Below, in pieces: positions 9,442-17,600 of a stretch of DNA of 32,826 bases. Numbering within the stretch: position 1 is the stretch's first letter; every line of letters starts with the position of its first letter. The position numbers were made by a program, and so were the translations under genes. The notes below the pieces were generated by a model. That model saw only the letters and a program-made list of their open reading frames with translations, made no database searches and was not told the DNA's origin. Source of the DNA: Verrucomicrobiota bacterium (lineage in GTDB: Bacteria; Verrucomicrobiota; Verrucomicrobiia; Limisphaerales; UBA9464). The stretch lies in NCBI GenBank assembly GCA_017309115.1, contig JAFLEF010000067.1, positions 1-32,826 on the forward strand. The letters are read 5' to 3'.

Positions 9442-10647
9442 ATGAATTCCTTGGAACAAACTCGTACCCGGGTGATGGATCCCCATGAACCCCTGCCTCC
9501 CGCGGGTCAGCCCGAGGTGGTCCGACCACCCCATCCTGGCCGTTGGGTGCTGATCGCCGCCTTGCTGGTGGCCGCCGGCGTGTTGGCCGGATTGTGGCCT
9601 CGCCTCCGTCAGCAGCGCGCCACGGTCGAACGAACCCGGGAACTGGCCGTGCCCACCGTGACGGTCACTCAGCCCAAGGCGGCCACGCCTCGTCCGGCCC
9701 TGCCCTTGCCAGCCGAACTCAAGGCCAACACGGAAGCCACTCTGTTCGGCCGCGCCAACGGCTACGTCCAGCGAGTGCTGGTGGACATCGGCAGCCAAGT
9801 CGAAGCCGGACAGCTTCTCGCCGAAATCGATACCCCCGAACTCGATGCGCAACTGGTCGAAGCACGCGCCCAACTGAATGAAGCCGAAGCCGCCCGCGGT
9901 CTGGCCGAAGAAACGGCCAAACGTTGGACCGAATTGATGAAGTCCAACAGTGTGAGCGCCCAAGAAGATGCCGAGAAGCAGGCGGATTTCCTGCTCAAGA
10001 CCGCTAGTGTCGAGGCGGCCCGAGCCAAGCTGAAGAGGCTGGAGGAAGCTGAAGAGTTCAGTCGCGTGGTGGCGCCCTTTGCCGGCACCGTCACGGCGCG
10101 CACGACCGATGTGGGCGACCTCGTGAGTGCCGAGACGCCCCACTCCCTGTTCCGTCTGGCCGACACCCGCAAGCTGCGGGTCTTCGTGCGGGTTCCGCAG
10201 TCCCTAACCCGCCTCGCCACCGTGGGCACGGCCGCCGAGCTCACCCTTCCCGAGAGTCCCAATCAACGATTCGCCGCCATTGTCGAGCGCACTGCGGGTT
10301 CGCTCGATCCACAATCCCGAACTCTCCTGGTCGAACTAACCGTAGACAACGCAAAGGGCGAAATCCTGGCCGGCGGCTATGGCCAGGTGCGCCTCCAAGG
10401 CACGCTCACCAACGCCACGCTTTCCCTTCCTTCCAACACCCTGCTCTTTCGCCCGGAAGGCACCCTCGTTGGCCTTGTGAAATCCGATCAGACCGTCGAA
10501 CTCCGCCCGGTCACCCTCGGCCGCGATTTCGGACGCGAGATCGAAATCATCTCCGGAGTGAACTCCAACGACGTCGTGATCCTGAATCCGCGCGACTCCT
10601 TGGGCAGCGGCAATCGGGTCCGCGTGGCCAAATCCGCCGAGCGCTGA
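9442..10647 (+). CDS. RND efflux periplasmic adaptor (HlyD/MFP family)
   Basis: 401 residues from the ATG at 9442; a reading frame open further upstream overlaps the permease and is not needed. The N-terminus is cytoplasmic and proline-rich, then one membrane anchor (about residues 35-52, WVLIAALLVAAGVLAGLWP). The lipoyl/biotinyl half-motifs are visible (ATLFGRANGYVQRVLVDIGS and EAGQLLAEIDTPELDAQLVE), then a helical hairpin rich in Ala/Glu/Lys (about 130-200), the second lipoyl half (VVAPFAGTVTARTTDVGDLV), a beta-barrel, and a membrane-proximal domain to the C-terminus. It should bridge the permease to an outer-membrane channel. No TolC-like gene follows; the next bases are repeats, so the channel is presumably encoded elsewhere. 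Confidence 0.93.
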   Translation: MNSLEQTRTRVMDPHEPLPPAGQPEVVRPPHPGRWVLIAALLVAAGVLAGLWPRLRQQRATVERTRELAVPTVTVTQPKAATPRPALPLPAELKANTEATLFGRANGYVQRVLVDIGSQVEAGQLLAEIDTPELDAQLVEARAQLNEAEAARGLAEETAKRWTELMKSNSVSAQEDAEKQADFLLKTASVEAARAKLKRLEEAEEFSRVVAPFAGTVTARTTDVGDLVSAETPHSLFRLADTRKLRVFVRVPQSLTRLATVGTAAELTLPESPNQRFAAIVERTAGSLDPQSRTLLVELTVDNAKGEILAGGYGQVRLQGTLTNATLSLPSNTLLFRPEGTLVGLVKSDQTVELRPVTLGRDFGREIEIISGVNSNDVVILNPRDSLGSGNRVRVAKSAER

Positions 10648-10993
10648 GCTTAGGAAGCCGTTGGACCGCGAATGGACGCGAATGGACGCGAATCGGAGAA
10701 GCACCGGATGAACCGGGCAGTTTTGAAAAAGTACCAGTTGGGTCGTTAACGCTTCCCAGAATACGACTCGGCCCCCGGCCATTTGCGGTCATTCGCGGTC
10801 CAACGGCTGTATTCCTACTCAATGCCTCATCCGCCACCTTCGAGAATCTGCGGTAGTCGGCGCCAATCCGCGGTTAACCCCTCCTGGGAACTTCCGCCGA
10901 TTCACTCAGATTCTTCAGATCACAACCGCGTTTGCGGTCGGGAATCAGGCCTTCTAACCTGCGCCGTCACGTTTCTTATTTGTTCCTCACCTT
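10648..10993. repeat. Spacer with a 153-bp inverted-repeat element
   Basis: Perfect 18-base arms agccgttggaccgcgaat (10656-10673) and its reverse complement (10791-10808) enclose 117 bases. The match continues inward for ten more bases with three mismatches. The left arm carries a 10-base tandem (cgcgaatgga, two and a half times from 10667). Beyond it, 10845-10940 contains fragments of the gattc/cagatt repeat family also found at 30892, 31018 and 32338. No gene is seen. Promoter sequence for the downstream thioredoxin gene should lie in the AT-richer end (tttcttatttgttcc) but no clear boxes are visible. Confidence 0.7.
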
Positions 10994-12073
10994 ATGAAAT
11001 CACCCCTACCGCGACTCGTTCTGGCGCTTTGTTCCCTGGTGCTTTCCGCCAGCGGAGCCGCACCCACCCTCAAAGTCGGCGATCCCGCCCCGAAACTTCA
11101 AACGGGTAAATGGATTCAAGGCGAACCCATCAAGGAGTTCGCACCGGGCAAGGCCTACATCGTTGAGTTCTGGGCCACTTGGTGCGGACCCTGCCGGACC
11201 TCCATCCCGCACCTCAACGAGATTGCCATCAAGTTCGAAGACAAAGGCCTGATCGTGCTCGGCCAGGACGTTTGGGAAAATGACGAGTCCGCCGTCGCTC
11301 CGTTCGTCAAAAAGATGGGCGAAAAAATGACCTACCGGGTGGCCCTCGACGACCTGGAGGGCAGCAAGAAAGGCAAGATGGCGGAAACTTGGATGACCGC
11401 CGCGGGACAAAACGGAATTCCGACCGCCTTCCTCGTCGACACCCAGGGACGCGTGGCCTGGATTGGTCATCCGATGACGCTGCCCGAGAAGACCATCACC
11501 GACGTGCTGGCCGGAAACTACGACCTCAAAGCCGCTGCGGCATTGTATCTAAAGGAGAAGGAACAGGAGGTCCTGATGGAAGCGGCCTGGACCGAGATCA
11601 GCGCGGCCATGAAGGCCAAAAAGTGGGATGAAGCCACCACCAAGCTCAATGCCTTCGCGGAACTCCTTCCCGACGATCAACGCGGCGGACTAGATCAGGT
11701 CCGTCTCGACATTCTCTTCAACAAGAAGGACTACCCGGCTGCCTACCAACTGGTGGCCAAGCTGGCTGAGGCCGCCAAGGACCAGCCGATGTTCCAGAAC
11801 GAACTGGCTTGGAAAATCCTGACCGACACCACGCTGGAGCAGCGGGACTTGGCGTTGGCGGAGAAAATCGCCAACCAAGCCAATAAAGGTTCCCAGGGCG
11901 AGAATGCGTCGATTCTCGATACGTTGGCCCGGGCCTTGTTCATGCAGGACAAGAAGGCCGAAGCCATTGCCATTCAGGAGAAGGCTGTCGCCAAGGCGGA
12001 CGACCAGATGAAGAAGTCGCTCGAAGCCACCCTGGAGAGTTACCGCAAGGGTGAGCTGCCCAAAGCGGAGTAA
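10994..12073 (+). CDS. Secreted TlpA-like thioredoxin with helical C-terminal extension
   Basis: 359 residues. A signal peptide (about residues 1-22, ending SASGAAPT) sends it to the periplasm. The thioredoxin fold covers about 25-175, with YIVEFWATWCGPCRTSIPHL holding the redox pair Cys64 and Cys67 in WCGPC, and the cis-proline side at NGIPTAFLVDTQGRVAWIG. This is the TlpA/AhpC-TSA type that keeps periplasmic cysteines reduced or takes part in heme-protein maturation. Residues about 185-350 are Ala/Lys/Glu-rich helices resembling TPRs (AAMKAKKWDEATTKLNAF, DQPMFQNELAWKILTD, DKKAEAIAIQEKAVAKA). The extension is roughly as long as the catalytic domain and suggests protein-protein docking. The gene is monocistronic in appearance. 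Confidence 0.92.
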   Translation: MKSPLPRLVLALCSLVLSASGAAPTLKVGDPAPKLQTGKWIQGEPIKEFAPGKAYIVEFWATWCGPCRTSIPHLNEIAIKFEDKGLIVLGQDVWENDESAVAPFVKKMGEKMTYRVALDDLEGSKKGKMAETWMTAAGQNGIPTAFLVDTQGRVAWIGHPMTLPEKTITDVLAGNYDLKAAAALYLKEKEQEVLMEAAWTEISAAMKAKKWDEATTKLNAFAELLPDDQRGGLDQVRLDILFNKKDYPAAYQLVAKLAEAAKDQPMFQNELAWKILTDTTLEQRDLALAEKIANQANKGSQGENASILDTLARALFMQDKKAEAIAIQEKAVAKADDQMKKSLEATLESYRKGELPKAE

Positions 12074-12232
12074 TCTGCCAACTATGGATTGCGGCAGACC
12101 TTCTGCCGCTTTCCCACGAGCGAGGCGCCAACAGCAATCGACACGTCCCTTCCACTCGCGCCTGGGGGGAAAGCGGTAGCATGGGCTCATGGGCTCCCGC
12201 ACTCCAAAGAAAGGTCCGTCCCTACCGCTGCC
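12074..12232. repeat. Repeat modules downstream of the thioredoxin gene
   Basis: 12085-12130 is the reverse complement of the gggaaagcggcagaaagtct module of the 475-bp array and contains a perfect hairpin gcggcaga-cct-tctgccgc, which could act as a transcription stop although no T-run follows. 12170-12225 is a variant of the aagcggtagc...cgcactccaaa module, ending ggtccgtccctaccgc, similar to the second hairpin family. Confidence 0.6.
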
Positions 12233-12325
12233 GGTGGGGCGATCCTCCGCGGGGCCGTGCGCAGGTGGACTTCCCACGCGTCAATTCGCCGGGACACGAA
12301 CGGCTCGGTGGAACCTCGCCCTACC
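12233..12325 (+). repeat. Hairpin element, family A, copy 1 of tandem array
   Basis: 93 bp with 26-base terminal inverted repeats: left arm 12233-12258 begins ggtggggcgat and ends ccgt; right arm 12300-12325 begins acggctcgg and ends cgccctacc. It shares layout and most bases with the elements at 12356, 12479, 20318 and 23781. The left arm differs from the next copy at three bases. Confidence 0.85.
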
Positions 12326-12355
12326 CGCTTCCCGCTCAGCCTTCAGCTTTCCCTA

Positions 12356-12448
12356 GGTGGGGCGACGCTCCGCGGAGCCGTACGTGGGTGGACTCCTGAA
12401 GCGACAATTCGCCGAGACACGAACGGCTCGGTGGAACCTCGCCCTACC
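12356..12448 (+). repeat. Hairpin element, family A, copy 2
   Basis: Left arm 12356-12381 (ggtggggcgacgctccgcgg then agccgt) pairs without gaps with right arm 12423-12448 (acggctcggtggaacctcgc then cctacc). By hand count 21 Watson-Crick pairs, two G-T pairs and three mismatches span 26 positions. The 41-base centre includes gtggactcctgaagcg and attcgccgagac. A 30-base linker (12449-12478) leads to the next copy, giving a 123-bp period. Confidence 0.9.
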
Positions 12449-12478
12449 CGCTTCCCGCTCAGCCTTCAGCTTTCCCTA

Positions 12479-12571
12479 GGTGGGGCGACGCTCCGCGGAG
12501 CCGTACGTGGGTGGACTCCTGAAGCGACAATTCGCCGAGACGCGAACGGCTCGGTGGAACCTCGCCCTACC
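12479..12571 (+). repeat. Hairpin element, family A, copy 3
   Basis: Almost identical to the preceding copy, 123 bp downstream, with arms 12479-12504 and 12546-12571. One clear difference is cgcgaa for cacgaa beside the right arm. The following linker ends at 12600 and the next unit changes into a different hairpin family. Confidence 0.9.
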
Positions 12572-12601
12572 TGCTTGCCCCTCCGCCTTCAGCTTTCCCT
12601 A

Positions 12602-12675
12602 GGTGGGACCACCAAAGCTCCGGTTGGCCTCGCTGCACTGGCCAACCGGGGACGGCCCAGCGGTCCGACCCTACC
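12602..12675 (+). repeat. Hairpin element, family B
   Basis: Starts ggtgggacc and ends ggtccgaccctacc, like family A in its outer bases, but the core is different: ccggttggcc (12620-12629), a 10-base loop, ggccaaccgg (12640-12649), a perfect 10-bp stem. Reverse-oriented and partial relatives lie at about 28070-28124 and 32576-32603. Confidence 0.75.
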
Positions 12676-12692
12676 ATTCCACTGAACACCGT

Positions 12693-13832
12693 TCAGCGGA
12701 AGAGCTGGGGCGCGAATTCGATCAGATACTCGCGCCACTTGTCCCAAGTGTGGCCGCCGTCGGTCTCGCGGTAGACCACGTCGAATTTGTGGCTTTTCAG
12801 CATCTCAACCGTCTTGCGGGATGTTTCCACCAAGAAGTCGTCCTTGCCGGTCCCAAACCAGAACAGCTTCAGACCGTTCTTCAACTGGGCGTCGTCCAGC
12901 TTCACCCGGTACTTCTCTTCAAAGGTCGGCCCCGCCGGCGCCGGAGCACCCGGCCGCTGCACAATTCCAAAGATTCCGGAACTGAAGACGCCCAGATACG
13001 CGAACTTGTCCAAGCTCGGGATACCGATGTTCAGTGTGTGCGCACCGCCCATCGACAGACCCGCCAATGCCCGGTTTGCCCGATCCGTCTTCACCCGATA
13101 GCGCTTCTCAACCAGCGGCATGATGTCGGCTTCAAACTCCGGTTCGAATTCCCCGGACATTGAACCACTGCCAAACCGGAACGGCCCGGTGTGTCCGTGC
13201 GGCATCACCACGACCATCGGCTTGGCTTTGCCGGCGGCGATCAGGTTGTCGAGAATGATCCCCGCGCGACCCACCGTGCTCCACGAGTCGTCCGAATCGA
13301 AGGCCCCGTGCAACAGATAGAATACCGGGTACGTCTCTGACCCAGCCTCGTAGCCCGGGGGCGTGTACACGTGCATCCGGCGGAACTTCTTCAAGGTCGG
13401 CGACCAATACGTGACTTCCGCCACGGCTCCGTGCGGGACGTCCTGGGTGTCTTGCAAAGCGTCGCCCGGCACGTGAACCAAACTCCAGGAATTCTCATTC
13501 GACTCGCTCGTTTTGGGATTCCGCGGATCTAGAACAGCCACCCCGCCAACGGTAAACTGATAGCGGTACGTTCCGGCCGGCACCGGACCGAAGGTGATTT
13601 CCCAGACCCCGTTAGTACCCTTGGTCAGGTCCTTCCCCTGCCCCAGACCGGGCAAATCACTGCCTCCCAGCTTCACCGAGGTGGCCTCGGGAGCCAGCAG
13701 ACGAAAGGTAATCTTGCGGTCGGCCCCGACCTCCGGGGACGTGATAGGCGTGGCATTGGGACGTTGCGCCATGGCCGCGACAGTGAAAATCCAGCCGGCC
13801 ACCAGGGCCAGCCCCAAGCGAGTGAGATTCAT
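12693..13832 (-). CDS. Secreted esterase, CE1/esterase-D type with N-terminal CBM48/E-set-like domain
   Basis: 379 residues from the ATG at 13830-13832. The frame is open back to 14165, but that extension runs through repeat DNA. The signal peptide ends near residue 22 (VAAMAQ). An immunoglobulin-like E-set/CBM48-type domain spans about 30-120 (ITFRLLAPEATSVKLGG, GVWEITFGPVPAGTYRYQF). The alpha/beta-hydrolase (putative esterase, PF00756 type) fills the rest: YPVFYLLHGAFDSDDSW supplies the oxyanion region, GLSMGG carries the nucleophile Ser260, an acid is likely in GTGKDDF, and GGHTW carries His361. The layout matches secreted acetyl-xylan/feruloyl esterases and enterochelin-esterase-like enzymes, so plant polysaccharide ester cleavage is likely but the substrate is unproved. 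No operon partner. Confidence 0.92.
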   Translation of the reverse strand: MNLTRLGLALVAGWIFTVAAMAQRPNATPITSPEVGADRKITFRLLAPEATSVKLGGSDLPGLGQGKDLTKGTNGVWEITFGPVPAGTYRYQFTVGGVAVLDPRNPKTSESNENSWSLVHVPGDALQDTQDVPHGAVAEVTYWSPTLKKFRRMHVYTPPGYEAGSETYPVFYLLHGAFDSDDSWSTVGRAGIILDNLIAAGKAKPMVVVMPHGHTGPFRFGSGSMSGEFEPEFEADIMPLVEKRYRVKTDRANRALAGLSMGGAHTLNIGIPSLDKFAYLGVFSSGIFGIVQRPGAPAPAGPTFEEKYRVKLDDAQLKNGLKLFWFGTGKDDFLVETSRKTVEMLKSHKFDVVYRETDGGHTWDKWREYLIEFAPQLFR

Positions 13833-14643
13833 ATGGAAATCAGGAACGAGCGGCAGACCGGCCGGAATCGATCTGGTTACGGGAGCGCATGGCGCAGCTG
13901 AGAGCTGAGAGCTGAGAGGCAGAAGCGGTAAGCGGTAAGCGGTAAGCGGTAAGGACGCGAAGCTATGGAGTGCGGCAGACCTTCTAGACCTTCTAGCCAG
14001 AAGGCCTGCGGCACTCCATAGAAGAGCCCGTCCCTTTCCTGTTTTCATGTTTTCCAGATTCGTCTTTCCCCTCCTCCGCGAGCTCCGCGCCCTCCGCGGG
14101 AGATTTTCGGATGTTTTGCGGCGCGTTGAGACAGGCAGGAGGTGTGGAGTGATTCGACGCGTCACCCGGCGGGACGGAAAGCGGTAGCTTCACTGCGTGG
14201 CGCGACCGCACTCCAAACGCTTCGCGCAAAGCCGACCGGTTTCGAACTTCACAAGCAAAAGCTCCGGTGGGCGTGCGTGATTGGATGGCGCCTCCTGCCG
14301 TCGGCGGCTACGCGGTCAAACCTCGCCCTGCCGGGCAGCCAAAGCACCGATTCTCCCCATCCCGCTTTCGCCCCTTCACCCTCTCTCGTCTCCCAGTCCC
14401 TTTCCTGTTTTCATGTTTTCCAGATTCGTCTTTACCCTACCGCGAAGTCGTTGAGCGTCGAATGACCGGAACATGGTCGTCTCCCAGTCTCCCCCCCTTT
14501 CTCCCCCTCTCCTCCCGCCCTCGCATTTGCTTTGAATGTCTTTCCCCAAGGAAGGACGTGAAAATCGGCTCACTTCCCGTCAGCCTTTCTGAAATCCCTG
14601 AAGGGTCGCTCCGGATTCGGTCAGCCCTTTCGGGAGTGTGGCT
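13833..14643. repeat. Repeat block between divergent genes, including a 366-bp relative of the 475-bp unit
   Basis: From the esterase start rightward: an agctgag heptamer tract (about 13895-13918), four copies of agcggta (13924-13951), a strong hairpin (13963-14021), then one unit of the array family with gttttcatgttttccagatt at both ends (14041 and 14407, 366 bp apart). Inside are the ctccgcg-rich module, gacggaaagcggtagct, actccaaacgcttcgcgc and gattggatggcgcctcctgc in the same order as at 3004-4927. 14450-14643 has no recognised repeat and should hold the promoter of the next gene. No genes. Confidence 0.8.
13963..14021. repeat. 23-bp stem hairpin
   Basis: Arms ctatggagtgcggcagacct plus tct (13963-13985) and its near-perfect reverse complement (13999-14021), 21 of 23 matching, separated by 13 bases. 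The tatggagtgcgg core is the reverse complement of the cgcactccatagg element in the 475-bp array. No T-run follows on either side, so it is not an obvious intrinsic terminator. Confidence 0.75.
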
Positions 14644-17600
14644 ATGACGTTTTCCTGGATTCGTTCCACCGTTGCTTTCGTCTCGCTCGCTCCGCTCATG
14701 TTCAGCGGGGCCCGGGCGGCGGATTCTGCGCTATCCCAGCGCTTCGCCAGCGACCTGCAACCCCTGCTGAAACAGTACTGCTACGACTGCCATAACGCCG
14801 AGAAACACAAGGGCGACCTCGATCTCACCCGCTTCGCCACGGTGGAATCCATGTTTCCCGAGCCGGTCATCTGGGAGGGCGTGATCGAGCAACTTCATCT
14901 CGGGGAAATGCCCCCGAAGGATCATCCGCAACCCACCGCCGCCGAACGCGACCGGTTGTCCGAAGGAGTTTCGGCCACGCTGGATGAAGCCGCCCGCAAA
15001 TACGCCGGCGATCCCGGCCCGGTGGTCCTGCGCCGACTCAACAATGCCGAATACACCTACACCCTGCGCGACCTGACCGGCGTGGACTCTTTGGACCCGG
15101 CCCGGGAATTCCCCGCCGACAGCGCTGCCGGCGAAGGCTTCATGAACACTGGGAACGCCCTGGTAATGTCGCCAGCCTTGCTCACCAAGTATCTCGACGC
15201 CGCCAAGGAGGTCGCCAGCCATGCCGTCCTGCTGCCCGATGGACTACGCTTCTCCCCGCAGAATTCCGAACGCGATTGGACCGATGAAAACCTCGCCCGC
15301 TTGCGCGCCTTCTACCGGGAGTTCGTGGTGGAATCCGAGGACGGCGGGCGTCTACCCGTGGAGGCCTATCTGGCCGCCACCCTGGCCGAACGGGGGGATC
15401 TTCGGACGGGGACGACCACCCCGGCCCTGGTGGCGCAGAAGCGCGGCCTGAATGCGCGCTACCTCACCACGCTGTGGCAAACCCTGAACGCCCCGCCTTC
15501 GGGATCCCTGCTCCTCGATTCCCTGCGCCAGCGTTGGTCCCAGGCTCAACCCGCCGACGCGCCGGCTCTAGCGGCTCAGGTGGCGGAGTGGCAACGAGCG
15601 CTCTGGAAGTTCAATTCCATTGGCCATATTCGACGGCATCTGGGCGGGACGGACGGACCCGCTTCGTGGATGGAAGCCGTCAGTCCTTCCGCTACCCAGG
15701 CCGAGGTCCGCCTCAAACTGACGCCCGCGACCAATTCCCAGGATGTCGTGCTCTATCTGGCCGCCGGGACCGCCGGGGATGGCGCGACTCAAGACGTCGT
15801 GATCTGGAAGGATCCGCATCTGGTCATTCCCGGACGTCCGGCACTGCCACTGCGGGACGTTCGCCGCTTTGCCCAGGACCTGTCCGCCCGCCGGGAACAG
15901 GTCTTCCGCTCGGCCGCGCCCTGCCTCGCCGCCGCCGCCGAAGCCAGCCAATCCCCCGGATTCAACCTCGCCGCACTCGCGCAGAAGCATGCAGTGAACG
16001 CCGAGGTTCTGGGCGCCTGGCTCGATTACCTGGGCATCGGAACGAATTCCCAGGTGAAGGTGGAGTTGCTGACCAGCCAAATTCCGAAGAGCGGCAACTA
16101 CGACTTCATTCAAGGCTGGGGCAGCGATGAGACGCCGCTGCTGATCGCCAACGCCTCCACCAATTCCGTCCGGGTACCGGGCAACATGAAGGGCTCGGCC
16201 GTGGCGGTTCATCCTTCCCCCACCTTGAACATCGGAGTGGGCTGGCGCAGTCCGCAGTCCGGTCCAGTGCGGGTGGAAGCCATCGTCACCCACGCCCATC
16301 CGGAATGCGGCAACGGCGTCACCTGGTCGCTGGAACTACGTCGGGGCGCCGTCCGCCAACGATTGGCCACCGGCGTCTCCCAAGGCGGAAAACCCGTGGT
16401 GGTTCCGCCGGTGGACGGGCTTGCCGTTCAGCCCGGCGACCTGATTTCGCTGCTGATCGGACCGCGCGATGGCAATCACTCGTGCGACCTGACGGACGTC
16501 CAGTTCAAGATTCGAGGAACGCAAGAATGGGATCTCTCCGCCGATGTCTCGCCCCACGTCCTGGCGGGCAATCCGCACGCGGACCGGTTTGGAAATCCAG
16601 AGGTCTGGAGCTTCTACACCGAACCCGTTTCTGGCGGCACCGGCACAGTCATTCCTGCCGGATCGCTGCTGGCCCGTTGGCAGGGAACAGCCGAACCCAG
16701 CGCCCGCCGACCGCTTGCCGCCGAAGTGCAATCGCTGCTGACCCAAGGTCCCACCGCAGCGACGCCCGCACCGGATGTCGAACTGTACCGACAGCTTTCC
16801 GCGCTGGGTGGACCGCTGTTCGCCGGGATTCGCCTGTCCGACGCTCCCGCCCCAGCGGCTAGTGGCGATTGGGGCTTGGACGCAACCCGCTTTGGTCAGG
16901 GAATCCAGGGCATCCCGGTAGGCGCCACCGACCTGCTGGTGCGCGCTCCGGACATCACCGAGGTGCGTCTACCAGCAGACCTGGTGGCCGGCTGTGAATT
17001 CGTAACGACCGGGATCCTGCATCCGGCTGCCGGCGCGAACGGCAGCGTTCAATTGGTCGTCCAAACCACCCGACCGGAACTGACCCAACTCCGGCCCGGC
17101 ACGCCGGTGGTCACCCTGCCGGAGAGCGCCGCGCGCGGCCGGGCGGAACAGTCCTTCGAGGACTTTCGCCAACTGTTCCCCGCCGCGCTCTGTTACACCC
17201 GCATCGTTCCCGTCGACGAAGCGGTGACGCTCACGCTCTACTACCGCGAAGATCAGGCGCTCCAGCGTCTGCTGCTCACCGAGGACCAGGTCCAGCAGCT
17301 GAACCGTCTGTGGGATGAACTGCTGTTCGTCAGCCGCGAACCCGTGCTGTTGCAGTCGGCCTTCGAGCAAATCTACGAGTACGCCACCCAGGATCGACCC
17401 GACATGGTCAAGTCGTTCGGGCCGATGCGCGAACCCGTAACCCAGCGGGCCGTGGCCTTCCGTCAGCGCGAACGCGAATCCGAGCCAGCCCAACTGGAGG
17501 CCGTCCTGAAGTTTGCCGATCAAGCCTTCCGTCGTCCGCTGACCACCGCAGAAGACCAGGAGCTCCGAACGCTGTACCAAAAATTGCGCCAGGAGGAACT

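Noticed and set aside
12085-12110. Intrinsic terminator after the thioredoxin gene
   Set aside because: There is a perfect GC-rich 8-bp hairpin but no T-run, and the sequence belongs to a dispersed repeat module.
12089-12685. 198-codon open frame through the hairpin array
   Set aside because: It exists only because the repeat period is a multiple of three; composition follows the repeats, and the same modules occur in other frames elsewhere.
14034-14165. Longer N-terminus for the esterase (start at 14165)
   Set aside because: The extra 111 codons run through repeat modules and precede a clear signal peptide starting at 13832.
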